This document shows, piece after piece, positions 53,190 to 63,840 of a stretch of 64,000 nucleotides of DNA. The stretch spans positions 1 through 64,000 of the forward strand of contig NZ_ASSJ01000049.1 in the NCBI RefSeq assembly GCF_000473895.1. The letters are read 5' to 3'. The DNA is from Rubidibacter lacunae KORDI 51-2 (GTDB taxonomy: Bacteria > Cyanobacteriota > Cyanobacteriia > Cyanobacteriales > Rubidibacteraceae). Below the pieces are notes generated by a model. That model had not been told where the DNA came from. It saw only the letters and a list, made by a program, of their open reading frames with translations, and did not search any database. The position numbers were made by a program, and so were the translations under genes. How positions within the stretch are numbered: the stretch's first letter is position 1; every line of letters begins with the position of its first letter.

Positions 53190-53606
53190 GCCGCGATGCG
53201 ATCGTGGCAGAACTGCTCGCAATGGCTCGGGCGATGGCGATCGGCAATGATCCCAAATTGGGCAAACGCATAGCAGTAGAAGGGGATAGAGGAACTAGCC
53301 ATCTGCCTCGGCTGCCCAGGGGAACATGCCGGAGAATCTGGCGATGTTGCGGGCACATCGCGATGGGATCCGCTGTTTAAGGACAAGATTGCCAGAAGGG
53401 AGCAAAAAAGCGACTAAGGGTTGGTTGGGGAAACGACGAACTGCTGAGTATCCGGGCTCAGCGGGTTTGCGTTTGCCCTGGCAACCCTGACGGAAGGAGC
53501 GGCCGGCAGTTCTTCACAATTGCTGCTACACTAGCTGCCGGAAGTGGCAGAGGCTCTGTCGCCGAGAAAGTGGGGGGTAACCCGCTTTTTTTATGGCCCG
53601 CTTGCA
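53190..53606 (+). other. Leader region of the rimP operon
   Basis: The region contains no gene. A sigma-70-like -10 (TACACT, about 53524-53529) with TTCACA upstream (about 53512) would start a leader of roughly 70 nt that carries the hairpin at 53567-53589. Confidence 0.5.
53567..53589 (+). promoter_or_regulatory. Attenuator-like hairpin in rimP leader
   Basis: GTGGG-GGGTAA-CCCGC forms a five-base stem followed by seven T residues, 17 bases before the rimP ATG. It looks like an intrinsic terminator inside the leader. A preceding pairing (GGCAGAG with CTCTGTC) at 53542-53557 could compete with it. Confidence 0.55.
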
Positions 53607-54068
53607 ATGACTCATCCTTCAATCGCACCCATTCAGGAGCTGGCAGCCCCCCTGGCAGCCGAACTCGGACTCGAGATCGTCAACCTCGTCTTCCAGACCA
53701 ATTACAGCCCACCGGTTCTGCGCGTCGATGTTCGCAACCTCGGCACCGACACCGGGCTCGACGACTGCGAGCGCATGAGCCGCGCTCTTGAAGACCGTCT
53801 CGACACCAGCGGGCTGATCCCTGACGCCTACGTCTTGGAAGTCTCTAGCCCCGGCTTGTCGTCGGAACTCGCGTGCGATCGTGACTTCATCAGCTTTAAA
53901 GGCTTCCCCGTCCGCATCAGCACCCACGAGCCCTATAAGGGCAAAACCCAGTGGCGCGGCCGCCTACAAAAACGCGACGAAACTGCTGTTTACATCAACC
54001 AAAAAGGTCGCGTTACGGCTATCCCCCGCGACGCGATCGCTAGTGTCGAACTCGACGAAGAATCCTAA
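53607..54068 (+). CDS. rimP: Ribosome maturation factor RimP
   Basis: The ATG at 53607 gives 153 residues. APLAAELGLEIVNLVFQTN, LDDCERMSRALEDRLD, YVLEVSSPGLSSELACDRDF and FKGFPVRISTHEPYKGK are the RimP signature of the N-terminal domain and linker, followed by the C-terminal SH3-like domain. It acts in late 30S subunit assembly. It is first in the classic rimP-nusA-ylxR-infB operon, 62 bases before nusA. The frame upstream to 53544 is open but carries no conserved residues. Confidence 0.95.
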   Translation: MTHPSIAPIQELAAPLAAELGLEIVNLVFQTNYSPPVLRVDVRNLGTDTGLDDCERMSRALEDRLDTSGLIPDAYVLEVSSPGLSSELACDRDFISFKGFPVRISTHEPYKGKTQWRGRLQKRDETAVYINQKGRVTAIPRDAIASVELDEES

Positions 54069-54130
54069 TCGCGATCGACCCGCCCCAGACAGCTGCCCCA
54101 TTCCGAATTCGTTTCGAGGAGAAGAAACTG

Positions 54131-55495
54131 ATGACGCTCTTACCGCTGCCCGGATTGGGCGGGATGATCGAAGAGATTAGCGAACGCCATAAGCTGCCCC
54201 AATCGTCCGTCCAGGAAGCTCTCAGCGAAGCGCTTTTAAAAGGTTACGAACGCTATCGCCGTTCTCAAGATCTCGACGCGCAGTACACCGAAGATTACTT
54301 CGAGAATTTTGATGTCGAACTCGATACGGATGAGGAGGGGTTCCGCGTCCTCTCCACCAAAGAAATTGTAGAAGACGTCGAAAACGCGGATCATCAAATC
54401 AGTTTGCGTGAAGTTCGAGAAGTTGCTAGCGAAGCCCAACTCGGCGATCATGTTGTCCTCGATGTTACTCCTGAAAAGAGCGACTTCGGGCGTATGGCCG
54501 CTATTCAGACCAAGCAAGTTTTGCTCCAAAAACTCCGCGATCAACAGCGAAAACTCATCCAAGAAGAATTCCAAGACTTAGAAGAAACTGTTCTCAACGC
54601 TCGTGTATTGCGCTTCGAGCGTCAGTCCGCGATCATGGCCGTGAGTAGCGGTTATAGCGGTCAAAGTCGCTTAGAAGAAGTCGAGGCCGAGTTACCGCGG
54701 CGCGAACAGTTGCCGAACGACAGCTATCGCCCCAATGCAACCTTCCGCGTGTTTTTGAAAAAGGTTCGAGAAGGTCCGCATCGCGGACCTCAACTTCTGG
54801 TGTCCCGAGCAGCTGCCGGCCTCGTCGTTTACTTATTCGAAACAGAAGTTCCCGAAATCGAAGACGAGGTCGTGCGGATTGTCGCGGTTGCCCGCGAGGC
54901 CAACCCTCCCTCCCGGCACGTCGGCGCGCGCACCAAAATTGCAGTCGATACGCTCGAACGCGATGTCGATCCGGTTGGCGCTTGTATTGGAGCGCGCGGC
55001 TCGCGCATTCAAGCAGTCGTTAACGAACTGCGCGGCGAGAAAATCGACGTCATTCGCTGGTCGCCCGACCCCGCCACTTACATTGCCAATGCGCTCAGCC
55101 CCGCTCGAGTGTCCGAGGTTCTGCTCGCCGATTCGGAGGAGCGTCAGGCAATCGTACTAGTTCCCGAAAATCAGCTTAGTTTGGCGATCGGAAAGGAAGG
55201 GCAAAATGTCCGTCTGGCTGCACACCTAACGGGTTGGCGCATCGACATCAAAGATGAAGCAATATACGAGCCCGAGCCCGAACCGGTTGCCCCCATTGCA
55301 ACCGACAGCGAATTCTCGGAGTTCTCCCACAGCAACGACAATGATTCTGATCCCCTGCCCGACGCCATCGCCGAGCTGGACGACGAGTCGGATATCGAGG
55401 AAATCCCTGTCGACCTCACATCCGACGACGAAGAGGTACCGGTCGCGTTCTCAGCCGATCCTCAACCGATCGCCCCAGCTCTGGAGGAAGAGTAG
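54131..55495 (+). CDS. nusA: Transcription elongation/termination factor NusA
   Basis: The protein has 454 residues. The N-terminal domain (MIEEISERHKLPQSSVQEAL and AQYTEDYFENFDVELDTDE) binds RNA polymerase. An S1 region follows, then two KH domains with GACIGARGSRIQAVVNELRG and LSLAIGKEGQNVRLAAHLTG. The last 75 residues are strongly acidic (DDESDIEEIPVDLTSDDEE) and take the place of the proteobacterial repeats. A GAGGAGAAG Shine-Dalgarno precedes the ATG. It has a normal form for cyanobacteria. Confidence 0.97.
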   Translation: MTLLPLPGLGGMIEEISERHKLPQSSVQEALSEALLKGYERYRRSQDLDAQYTEDYFENFDVELDTDEEGFRVLSTKEIVEDVENADHQISLREVREVASEAQLGDHVVLDVTPEKSDFGRMAAIQTKQVLLQKLRDQQRKLIQEEFQDLEETVLNARVLRFERQSAIMAVSSGYSGQSRLEEVEAELPRREQLPNDSYRPNATFRVFLKKVREGPHRGPQLLVSRAAAGLVVYLFETEVPEIEDEVVRIVAVAREANPPSRHVGARTKIAVDTLERDVDPVGACIGARGSRIQAVVNELRGEKIDVIRWSPDPATYIANALSPARVSEVLLADSEERQAIVLVPENQLSLAIGKEGQNVRLAAHLTGWRIDIKDEAIYEPEPEPVAPIATDSEFSEFSHSNDNDSDPLPDAIAELDDESDIEEIPVDLTSDDEEVPVAFSADPQPIAPALEEE

Positions 55496-55586
55496 CTTGG
55501 CATCTTTAAGCCGGGGGAAGCACACGGGGACTAACCAGCTGAGCACCCTCCCCACTACGTTCATTTTCACCACAGATCCGTACAAC

Positions 55587-55850
55587 ATGCCGCCCAATTA
55601 TCGCCGCTGCGTTAGCTGCCGTCGGAGCGGACCCAAAGCGTCTTTCTGGCGAGTAGTGCGGGTCTTTCCGTCGCAAACGGTACAATTAGACGAAGGGATT
55701 GGGCGCTCAGCGTACATTTGCCCGCAGGCAGCTTGTCTGCGAATCTCACGTCGAAAAAACCGTCTCGGGCGCGCGCTCAAAACTGCGGTTCCCGAGACAA
55801 TCTACGAGCAGCTTAGCGAGCGCTTAGTAGCCCGGGCGGCCGAGCGCTAA
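55587..55850 (+). CDS. ylxR: YlxR-family RNA-binding protein
   Basis: The ATG at 55587 gives 87 residues. MPPNYRRCVSCRRSGPKASF, with the Cys-x-x-Cys and basic cluster, and GRSAYICPQAACLRISRRKN match YlxR (DUF448). It sits between nusA and infB, its usual place. The product is a small nucleic-acid-binding protein thought to influence transcription or RNase P. The frame is open further upstream, but there is no homology before 55587. Confidence 0.92.
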   Translation: MPPNYRRCVSCRRSGPKASFWRVVRVFPSQTVQLDEGIGRSAYICPQAACLRISRRKNRLGRALKTAVPETIYEQLSERLVARAAER

Positions 55851-56226
55851 CTCCATCAGGGCTCTCCCTCGAGAGCTAGGGGTTTTAGCCAGAGCTATTG
55901 GGGTTACCCACTGTTATCGCTAGGATAACTTGAGGCGAAGACCGCCATAAGTGCCCTGCGGATTTACTGGACTATCGGGAACGCGTGGCTGGAAGTTACC
56001 GTATCTGACGCCTCACTCTCGATTTCAGCTGCTAGCTCTTCCCTGCCATTCCAACTCGAGTTCGCCGAGCGAGTTATCTGGGCGAGCGCTTGATTTGACA
56101 GGGCTACGCAGTCCCTCCGGCACTTAAACCGAAGCGCAAACGGGTAAACACCACGCAACCACCATCGACCCCATCACGCATCCAATCATCGAACGCATAC
56201 ACGGGCAAGACCACGGGACACAGTGC
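55851..56226 (+). other. Spacer between ylxR and infB
   Basis: These 376 bases hold no gene on the plus strand. The last 80 are C/A-rich, and a Shine-Dalgarno-like GGGACA lies a few bases before the infB ATG. A segment at 55860-55930 could fold weakly but has no T-run. Confidence 0.4.
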
Positions 56227-59200
56227 ATGAGCAAAATCAGGATCTACGAGCTATCCAAGGAACTGGATCTGGATAACAGAGACATTCTCGGGATTTGCGA
56301 GGATCTCGGCATCAACGTTAAAAGCCACAGCAGTACGATTACTGACGACGATGCCGAGCGCATTCGCGTGCGCGCGCGGAACGGCGGCAAAGGAGCAGCT
56401 AGCAGCGGTGGCAACTCAGCGAGCGGCAATGGCAGTAGTAGTGGTGGCGGTGCCAAGCCACAGTTGCGCTCTAGCGGCAGCAAAAAAGTACAGCCACCCG
56501 TGAAAAAGCCGCGCCAGCAACAAATCCTTGCTTTGCGCAAGGGAGTACGTCCTGCCCCTCCGCTTCCGACCAATGCAGATGGCGATGCACCACAGCTCGT
56601 AGCGCCACCGCGCCCGCCCGCCCTCAATAAGCCACAACCCTCGTCAGCAGTAGCCCCATCCGAGACTTCTGCAGCGTCGCCTCCTCAGTCAAAGCCGCAG
56701 CTAATCGGTCCGCCCGGACAGAACGCACCAACGGTGCCAGTTCTGAAACCACTCCAGCCGTCGCCACCACCGGTATCAGCTGATGCGCCTTCGTCGTTGG
56801 AGACTCCACCAACGCGCGAACCAATACGAAAACCCAGGTTGCTCGGCCCTCCGGGCAAACCGGTTATCCCGTCCAAACCCCGGCCGGAACGACCGCCAGC
56901 CCCGCGCAAGCCTGGCGCTGGCGAACCAACGCCACCACCGAGCCGTCACGGTAGCAGCGAGTCTGAGTCATCGGTGAGTGTCGTACAGTCGCCGCTTCGC
57001 CCGCGCCGCGCCCTGAAACCCAAGCCCTCTCGGGACGAGTACGCAGAAACCAAGCCACAGCAAGCGCAGGCAACGGACGACACGGACAGTTCAGATGATG
57101 TAGATGACAGCGTGGAGGTGTTGCTAGAGAAGCCAAAGCGCCAAACGCCCAAGCTCAAGCGACCCGAAACACGAACCAGCAGTCCGCGCCGCGACTGGGA
57201 CGAGGAAGAGAAGGAGCAAGCTGCCGCCAAGAGCGGCACCAAGGCAAAGCGACGTCCAAAACCGGTCGACGAAGATGAGGACGTCGAACTGGATGGGCTC
57301 GACGCCGACAAGGATGTTTCCGTTACAAATGCACTTTCTCTTGAACGACCCCCGAAACCGGCAGCATTAGTCCGAAACAAACCCGCGCCCAAGCCTCAGA
57401 GCAAGCCGAAGAAACCGATCTCGCGGGCTGCTCGTGCTAGTAGCGATCAGGGAGGTGCTGGTGGCGGGAGCGCATCGCGTCGGCGCGATCGGCGCGAGGC
57501 ACCGCAACGTCCTGAACTGATTGTCTTAACTGAGGGGCTGACCGTCCGCGACCTCGCAGAGATGTTAGCTGTGCCCGAGACGGAAATCGTCAAAAGTCTG
57601 TTCTTCAAAGGCATCGCGATCAACGTCACGCAGACGCTTGACCTACCCACAGCACAAACCATCGCCGAAGAAATGGGCGTCATGGTTGACGTGCCAGAGG
57701 AGCAAGCTGAGGCGACGAAGACCACGGAAATGCTCGATGACACCGATCTAGAGCACCTCACGCTGCGTCCGCCGGTCGTGACGATTATGGGTCACGTGGA
57801 TCACGGCAAAACCAGCCTGCTCGACTCCATTCGCAAAACACGGGTGGCTCAAGGTGAAGCCGGGGGAATTACCCAGCATATTGGCGCCTACCACGTCGAT
57901 GTCGATCGCGGTGGCGAGCAAAAGCAAGTGGTTTTCCTAGATACACCGGGCCACGAAGCGTTCACCTCTATGCGCGCGCGCGGCGCGCGCGTTACGGACG
58001 TAGCAATTCTTGTTGTGGCAGCCGATGACGGCGTTCAGCCTCAGACCCGAGAAGCCGTGAGCCACGCCCGCGCGGCAGAAGTACCTTTGATCGTAGCAAT
58101 CAACAAGATTGACAAAGAAGGGTCCGAGCCCGATCGCGTCAAGCAAGAGCTAGCCGAACTGGGGCTGCTGCCCGAGGAATGGGGCGGCGAGACGGTGATG
58201 GTCCCGGTGAGCGCCTTGCGCGGCGATGGGCTCGATACGTTACTCGAGATGATTTTGTTGGTAACGGAGGTCGAGGAACTGTCGGCAAACCCCAATCGCC
58301 TGGCCCGCGGCACAGTTATCGAGGCAAACCTGGATCGTGCCCGAGGTCCGGTGGCAACGCTCTTGGTTCAGAACGGCACGCTGCGCGTTGGTGATGCCTT
58401 CGTCGCCGGTCCTGTGTTCGGTAAAATCCGCGCCATGATCGACGATCGGGGCGATCGCGTCGAGTCTGCGCCGCCCTCGTTCCCGGTGGAGGTGTTGGGA
58501 CTAACCGACGTGCCGGCTGCTGGGGATGAGTTTGAGGTCTTTGCCAACGAAAAAGAAGCCCGTGCCCTGGCCGAGCGCTGCCTGCAGGAGCAGCGCCAGA
58601 CGCGCCTGCAGCGAGCCTCGCGCTCGCGGCGGGTTTCGCTCAGCGGGCTCTCAGCCCAGGCACAAGAGGGCGAGCTAAAAGAACTGAACTTGATCGTGAA
58701 AGCTGACGTGCAAGGATCTGTCGAGGCGATCGAGGGCTCGCTGGAGCAACTCCCGCAAAATGAAGTGCAAGTGCGCGTGCTGATGGCTGCCCCCGGCGAA
58801 GTAACTGAAACCGACGTCGATCTGGCGGCTGCTAGCGGTGCGGTTATCTTGGGATTCAACACGACGCTCGCAAGCGGTGCCAAGGCAGCTGCCGATCGCG
58901 AAGGCGTGGACGTGCGCGAGTACGACGTGATCTATCGCCTCTTGGACGACGTTCAAGGAGCGATGGAAGGTCTCTTGGAGCCGGAGGAAGTCGAGCAGCC
59001 ACTGGGCGAAGCGGAGGTGCGGGCCATGTTCCCGGTCGGACGCGGCACTGTGGCGGGTTGCTACGTACTCTCGGGCAAGATCGTCCGCAACCGCTTCATG
59101 CGCGTGCGCCGCGGCAGCGAGGTGGTTTACCAGGGGAATATCGACTCGCTCAAGCGCGTCAAGGAAGACGCCCGTGAGGTCAATGCCGGGTACGAGTGCG

Positions 59201-59316
59201 GGATCAACTCGACGAAGTTCAACGATTGGAAGGAAGGCGACATCATCGAGGCATACGAGATGGTGATGAAGCGCCGTACCCTCACGCCAGCGGCGGCTAC
59301 TAGCAGCCGACGTTAG
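56227..59316 (+). CDS. infB: Translation initiation factor IF-2
   Basis: The protein has 1029 residues. An N-terminal IF2_N helix ([20 protein letters not shown]) is followed by a long disordered region rich in Pro, Lys and Ser (about 60-430). A second IF2_N module ([20 protein letters not shown]) leads to the G domain: G1 GHVDHGKT at 522-529, the DTPGHEAF region, and G4 NKID. Domains II, III and IV end with [15 protein letters not shown]. The product brings initiator tRNA to the 30S subunit and promotes subunit joining. The extended linker is characteristic of cyanobacterial IF-2. Confidence 0.98.
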   Translation: MSKIRIYELSKELDLDNRDILGICEDLGINVKSHSSTITDDDAERIRVRARNGGKGAASSGGNSASGNGSSSGGGAKPQLRSSGSKKVQPPVKKPRQQQILALRKGVRPAPPLPTNADGDAPQLVAPPRPPALNKPQPSSAVAPSETSAASPPQSKPQLIGPPGQNAPTVPVLKPLQPSPPPVSADAPSSLETPPTREPIRKPRLLGPPGKPVIPSKPRPERPPAPRKPGAGEPTPPPSRHGSSESESSVSVVQSPLRPRRALKPKPSRDEYAETKPQQAQATDDTDSSDDVDDSVEVLLEKPKRQTPKLKRPETRTSSPRRDWDEEEKEQAAAKSGTKAKRRPKPVDEDEDVELDGLDADKDVSVTNALSLERPPKPAALVRNKPAPKPQSKPKKPISRAARASSDQGGAGGGSASRRRDRREAPQRPELIVLTEGLTVRDLAEMLAVPETEIVKSLFFKGIAINVTQTLDLPTAQTIAEEMGVMVDVPEEQAEATKTTEMLDDTDLEHLTLRPPVVTIMGHVDHGKTSLLDSIRKTRVAQGEAGGITQHIGAYHVDVDRGGEQKQVVFLDTPGHEAFTSMRARGARVTDVAILVVAADDGVQPQTREAVSHARAAEVPLIVAINKIDKEGSEPDRVKQELAELGLLPEEWGGETVMVPVSALRGDGLDTLLEMILLVTEVEELSANPNRLARGTVIEANLDRARGPVATLLVQNGTLRVGDAFVAGPVFGKIRAMIDDRGDRVESAPPSFPVEVLGLTDVPAAGDEFEVFANEKEARALAERCLQEQRQTRLQRASRSRRVSLSGLSAQAQEGELKELNLIVKADVQGSVEAIEGSLEQLPQNEVQVRVLMAAPGEVTETDVDLAAASGAVILGFNTTLASGAKAAADREGVDVREYDVIYRLLDDVQGAMEGLLEPEEVEQPLGEAEVRAMFPVGRGTVAGCYVLSGKIVRNRFMRVRRGSEVVYQGNIDSLKRVKEDAREVNAGYECGINSTKFNDWKEGDIIEAYEMVMKRRTLTPAAATSSRR

Positions 59317-59397
59317 GACGCACTCCAACCGCGACGGCAACTACTTACTGCCCGACTTACTCGCAACCTACTGACTGACGCTGTGCTGGGAGGCTGC

Positions 59398-60564
59398 ATG
59401 CGCGCTCGTGCTTCGGATTCGTTTCGGTTGGACCCGTATCTCTGGATTCACTTTGCGGGTCTGGGAGCATTGCCAGCGTGTTTGCTGGCAGTATGGTTGG
59501 GTTTAGCGGCTGAAGGTGCGGTCTGGCCGGTAGCCCTGGATGTGCTCCTGGTCGGGGTATTTGGGTGCGTGCCGATCGCTTGGATGCAGTGGCAGCAACC
59601 TTTTGATATCTTTAGCCTTCTGCTGTTCTCAATCCAGCCCCAGCGCCTGACCGAGCAACAACGTCGTATCCTCCGTGCGTTCGGTCTGCCTAAGCAACGG
59701 ATCTGGTGCGCGATCGCGGCAGTAGTGATGCCTGTTGTTCTGTGGCAGATCGCGCGATACGCACCGGCAGCTGCAGTGACTACACCGATACACTCGCATT
59801 GGCTTGGCGTCGTGGCAGCCGCCGTTGCTTTTTTTGCGGCGAACCTGTTTCTGCAGGTGCCGCTGAGCGTGGCAGGCGTGCTACTGACCGGCGAGTCGAC
59901 AGTTGCCGGACTCGAACCGTATCCAGTGGCAGCAATTCGCAAGGACTTTTTCGTACCCGGAATTCGCGTCGCGAGTATTGTGCCGAGCGTCGCTCCTGCG
60001 CCGCGTGTCGAGGATATCGCCTCCCTGACCGCTGATGAACCCGGAGACGATGATGTGAGCGATCGCGTGCAAACAGATGTTGGGGATGCCAGCAACGAGC
60101 CGGTTGCCGAGCCCGCTACAGAAGAACGGTTCGACGATGCCGATCGCGCCGACGGGGTCGAGTCGACAGACGAACCCCCTGCAGCAAAATCTATTACTGA
60201 TGAGACGATTTTTGAAGCAACTAAAGAACTATTCGACTACAGCGATCGTGGCGACGGCGGCGAGCCAACAGTTGAAGCCGGCGAGGTCGCCGTCGTTGCG
60301 TCAACCGAGCCGGGCAATCCTTCATTTGACGCGGAGGGAACTGATACTCAGGAAAGCTCATCTGCAGAATCGGTAGAGCAAACGAACGACTCTCAGGCAG
60401 ACGCAGGCACTGCCGCTTCGGATAGCGACGAGTCAACTGAGTCCGAGACTGAGTCCGAGTCCAAGACTGAGTCCGAAATCTCGATCGACACGGCTGGCGA
60501 ACCTGAAGGTCGCGAAATCGATGCAGTCGAGCCGCAGATTGACGATCGCAACTCGCAAGCCTGA
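59398..60564 (+). CDS. Low-complexity-tail membrane protein
   Basis: The ATG at 59398 (MRARASDSFRLDPYLWIHFA) gives 388 residues; an ATG 15 bases upstream is possible. The first 190 residues have about four membrane helices (LGALPACLLAVWLGLAA and others) with the motif QPFDIFSLLLFSIQPQRLTE. The last 190 are low complexity, rich in Asp, Glu, Ser and Thr, and vary strongly between species. This protein follows infB in many cyanobacteria. Its function is unknown; a structural or stress-related envelope role would be a guess. Confidence 0.85.
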   Translation: MRARASDSFRLDPYLWIHFAGLGALPACLLAVWLGLAAEGAVWPVALDVLLVGVFGCVPIAWMQWQQPFDIFSLLLFSIQPQRLTEQQRRILRAFGLPKQRIWCAIAAVVMPVVLWQIARYAPAAAVTTPIHSHWLGVVAAAVAFFAANLFLQVPLSVAGVLLTGESTVAGLEPYPVAAIRKDFFVPGIRVASIVPSVAPAPRVEDIASLTADEPGDDDVSDRVQTDVGDASNEPVAEPATEERFDDADRADGVESTDEPPAAKSITDETIFEATKELFDYSDRGDGGEPTVEAGEVAVVASTEPGNPSFDAEGTDTQESSSAESVEQTNDSQADAGTAASDSDESTESETESESKTESEISIDTAGEPEGREIDAVEPQIDDRNSQA

Positions 60565-60612
60565 CGGCGTGTCGCACAATAGTCCTAGCAAACGCATTCC
60601 AACAACAGAACG

Positions 60613-61569
60613 GTGGAAATCACTTTTCTCGGAACGAGCTCGGGCGTCCCAACGCGATCGCGCAATGTCTCAAGCGTGGCTCTGCGCCTTCCGCAGCGCG
60701 GCGAAGTATGGTTGTTTGACTGTGGTGAAGGCACCCAGCACCAACTGTTGCGGAGCGATCTGAAAAGCTCTCAGATTCAGCGCATTTTTATCACCCACAT
60801 GCACGGGGACCACATCTTCGGACTGATGGGGTTGCTAGCAAGCATCGGTCTGGCTGGCACCGGTGCCCCGATCGCTTTGTGCGGACCCCAAGGTCTAGAT
60901 AGCTACCTGCGCGCCTGCGCGAGGTACTCGCACACCAACCTCGGACGGCGAATCGACGTCACCGAATCGCAACCGGGCGTGGTGTTCGAAGATAGCGAAT
61001 ATCTCGTCAGCTGCTTGCCCTTGAAACATCGCATTCCTGCCTTCGGCTATCGCATCGTCGAAAAGGACCGCCCCGGACGGTTCATGGTCGAGAAGGCGGC
61101 CGCACAGGGCATTCTTCCGGGGCCGATCTACGGCAGACTCAAACGCGGCGAGACGATCGTTTTGCCTGATGGTCGGCGTATACGCGGCAACGAGTTGTGC
61201 GAACCCGACGAAATCGGTCGAAAAGTTGTTTATTGCACCGACACGGTCTTCTGTGAGGCAGCGATCGATCTCGCACGGGATGCCGACGTCTTGATTCACG
61301 AAGCAACCTTTGCCCATCAGGACGCACAGATGGCATTCGAGCGCCTGCACTCGACATCCACCATGGCGGCGCAAGTCGCTCTAGCAGCTGGTGTGCAACA
61401 GTTGATCCTGACCCACTTCAGCCCGCGCTATGCGCCCGGAAATGCACTGCAACTTGACGATTTGCTTGACGAAGCGCGTGCGATCTTTCCAAAGACCTGC
61501 CTCGCTCGCGATTTTATGACCTACGAGGTTCCGCGCCGCCGCACAAAAACCGCCGCATCTGTCACCTAA
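60613..61569 (+). CDS. rnz: Ribonuclease Z (tRNA 3' endonuclease)
   Basis: A GTG start at 60613 gives 318 residues beginning VEITFLGTSSGVPTRSRNVS. The metal site is His62, His64, Asp66 and His67 in THMHGDHIFG, with a later His in CLPLKHRIPAFGYR, Asp in YCTDTVF, and His in LTHFSPRY. The exosite loop (GPIYGRLKRGE) is present. It removes the 3' trailer of tRNA precursors. Length and all catalytic residues are normal. Confidence 0.96.
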   Translation: MEITFLGTSSGVPTRSRNVSSVALRLPQRGEVWLFDCGEGTQHQLLRSDLKSSQIQRIFITHMHGDHIFGLMGLLASIGLAGTGAPIALCGPQGLDSYLRACARYSHTNLGRRIDVTESQPGVVFEDSEYLVSCLPLKHRIPAFGYRIVEKDRPGRFMVEKAAAQGILPGPIYGRLKRGETIVLPDGRRIRGNELCEPDEIGRKVVYCTDTVFCEAAIDLARDADVLIHEATFAHQDAQMAFERLHSTSTMAAQVALAAGVQQLILTHFSPRYAPGNALQLDDLLDEARAIFPKTCLARDFMTYEVPRRRTKTAASVT

Positions 61570-61658
61570 GTGCCAGCGCCAGCTGCTAAACACCCAATCG
61601 ATAAGTGCAAATCGATGTGTGGTGTTTTAGTGCAGGCGCAGGCGGATTCGGTTGAAAC

Positions 61659-61883
61659 TTACTCTTCCTCTTCCCAAGCTTCCACCAGGACAAGTTCGCG
61701 GATAGGATCTTGCATCGCGAAGCCAAAATCCTCAAGCTCTTGCTTCCAAAACGCCCAGCTCTCGCCGTAGAGGAACGCAATTTTCCAGATACCATCGCTC
61801 GGTTGCAAAACGCCGGATTTCACAAGCGAATGAACCTTATTTTGCAGCTTCACCATTGGGTGAGCAACAGTTCGATCGATCAT
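61659..61883 (-). CDS. DUF4327 family protein
   Basis: The protein has 74 residues beginning MIDRTVAHPMVKLQNKVHSL. The remainder (VKSGVLQPSDGIWKIAFLYG, WAFWKQELEDFGFAMQDPIR) fits DUF4327, a short cyanobacterial-specific family of unknown function, including the hydrophobic centre and acidic C-terminus. It lies convergent to rnz with 89 bases between. It is a stable small gene of the cyanobacterial core. Confidence 0.8.
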   Translation of the reverse strand: MIDRTVAHPMVKLQNKVHSLVKSGVLQPSDGIWKIAFLYGESWAFWKQELEDFGFAMQDPIRELVLVEAWEEEE

Positions 61884-62426
61884 ATTTGATTATCTCGTGC
61901 AAAACTTTCTACAGAGATGCTTCGATGCGGAGAATGTTTCATAGTGCTTCGCTCGCGCATCTCGTAAGCAACTTTAGCAGTTGTAGCGCATTGCGACGTA
62001 CTTCGGCAAGACGGCGATCGCGATTTGCAATGCGGAAATCCATACCAATGTGTCGAGATCCACAGAAATCGATACTCTAAACGGTCCAATTGCGCTAACT
62101 CGTCACGGGTGGCGCAATCTCGGTCGGCAGGAGGTCTATTGGGCACTTTACCTGCGTGGAGGAGTTGCTGAAAACAGCTGATTTCCCTTCACATATGGCA
62201 ACGGACTGGGTGAGTTAAGGCGATTGATGCAGTTAGAGATCGCTCCATCCGAACTAAGGGCAATCGATGGCAGGCGACTTCGTAACATCCTGTCGCAACT
62301 GTCAGACCGTTGGCAGCCATACCGTACTCTTGCAAAGGCATAACGCTTGCAGACATGCTTGCCGAGCATCGAGATTGATGCGCGCGTTTGTAGCCATCGG
62401 GCTGCTGTCAATTGTGCTCCGACGGT
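61884..62426. other. Intergenic region between DUF4327 gene and nitroreductase
   Basis: No supported gene or RNA is seen. Frames on either strand are short and lack homology. A promoter for the DUF4327 gene should lie just upstream of 61883 on the minus strand. Confidence 0.35.
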
Positions 62427-63092
62427 TTAGAGATGCACGTCCTCGCCATAACTTTCGCCGAAGCAAATGTGCTCCAGGGGAAACCGACCGCCAAATTCCT
62501 TAAACGGCTCGTCCGCATAGCCCAACGCTAACAAGCAACACACGTCAACATCTTCGGGAATGTTGAACGCTGCTTTGACTCGGGTACCGGAAAACCCTTC
62601 CATCGGACAGCTATCGATGCCGAACAGCTTGGCTGAAAACATGATCTGCGAGACAGCTAGCATAACGTGGCGGTTGATCCAGGCTTCGACGCTGTCGAAG
62701 CTGGGAGCTGTCTTAAAAACTTGGGGAACGGATTCGCGCATGAAGTCGGCATAGCGATCGTCGATTGCACCGGTTTCTCGACCGAGAGCGATAACGGCTT
62801 CGATATTTTCCGATGCGGTTGCGCGGCGATCGCCACAGCAAATTAACACAACTGGGGCTTCTCCGACTTGGCGCTGGTCAAAGGCACAGGACTGGAGTTT
62901 TTTGCGGTTGGCGCGATTCTTGACGGCAATGAAGCGCCAGGGCTGCAAGTTAAAACCGGATGGCGCGAAGGTTCCCAAACGCAGGATTTCCCGAAGCGTT
63001 TCGGTGGGGATGGGGTCGCTCGTAAAGGCACGTGCGGACCGGCGCTGCTCGATTGCGTCGATCGAACCGAAGCTCGGGTAAATTTCAGCCAT
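62427..63092 (-). CDS. Nitroreductase family protein
   Basis: The ATG at 63092 gives 221 residues and follows a good Shine-Dalgarno (GGGGAGGAG), which decides the start although the frame is open to 63437. DAIEQRRSARAFTSDPIP, APSGFNLQPWRFIAVKN, and the C-terminal GIDSCPMEGFSGTRVKAAFN are standard for the FMN-dependent nitroreductase fold. These enzymes reduce nitro compounds or quinones with NAD(P)H, and the substrate here is not evident. The genes on both sides are core, so it is probably a resident gene. Confidence 0.9.
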   Translation of the reverse strand: MAEIYPSFGSIDAIEQRRSARAFTSDPIPTETLREILRLGTFAPSGFNLQPWRFIAVKNRANRKKLQSCAFDQRQVGEAPVVLICCGDRRATASENIEAVIALGRETGAIDDRYADFMRESVPQVFKTAPSFDSVEAWINRHVMLAVSQIMFSAKLFGIDSCPMEGFSGTRVKAAFNIPEDVDVCCLLALGYADEPFKEFGGRFPLEHICFGESYGEDVHL

Positions 63093-63505
63093 ATTGCTCG
63101 GCTCCTCCCCATGAAATTTTGTGAGGTTGAATTGACATTTCCTGCAAGACAACCTCTTTAGACACTCTAGATGGCAATCGATCGCTCGTAAAGTAACTTC
63201 GTTCGGCATCGATCCGGATGACATCGGCCGCGGTACCACGTGGCGAGTGCAAGAAAGTCCGGCCTCGGTGTCGACAGTTTGCGGACAATAGCGACCATCT
63301 TCCCAACGCGATCGCTCGCAGGGAAAACCTTTCCATCGTTTGCCTATTGTCCGGTGTGGGGCTATCGGCAGAAGTGCAGCACGATTGTGAGAGCGCGACC
63401 TTGGCATAATGAAGGTTGAATTACGACATGGGTGCACAACTGTATCGGTACTGGTTGCCTCGGTCGGTCCCCAACGTTAGTCAGCACGACTGAAAGCTCA
63501 CTTCA
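63093..63505. other. Intergenic region upstream of nitroreductase
   Basis: No gene is supported. It is shared by the divergent nitroreductase (minus) and DUF3134 (plus) genes and must contain both promoters, but no hexamer pair is clear. Confidence 0.35.
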
Positions 63506-63736
63506 ATGCAAAATCCTTCTCTCCGTCAGGAGTCCCGTTACGAACCGGCAGCCGTGATTCCCGTTCAGCGCGACGAGTCCTTGTTGGACTGGCTGCGGAG
63601 CAACAATCGCCTCATCGCCCGCGAGTCCGTCGAAGAAAGCGGTTTCGAAACCGAGGATGAGGAAATTTCCGATCTGATGGACGGCGACGATCGCGAATAC
63701 ACCAATGCCAGCGAGGAACAAGATATGGACAATTAG
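63506..63736 (+). CDS. DUF3134 family protein
   Basis: The protein has 76 residues beginning MQNPSLRQESRYEPAAVIPV. QRDESLLDWLRSNNRLIARE and EISDLMDGDD are the DUF3134 signature, a short acidic cyanobacterial family of unknown function. The C-terminus is very acidic (TNASEEQDMDN). Length and composition are normal. Confidence 0.85.
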   Translation: MQNPSLRQESRYEPAAVIPVQRDESLLDWLRSNNRLIARESVEESGFETEDEEISDLMDGDDREYTNASEEQDMDN

Positions 63737-63840
63737 GTCTGGCGAACCGAACAGCTGCAACGCGCGCGAGCTCGTTGGGCAACGGTTAGCGAGCGTCCCG
63801 CAGCATTTGCCAACGGGCTTTAATTCGCAAGCGAGGATCT

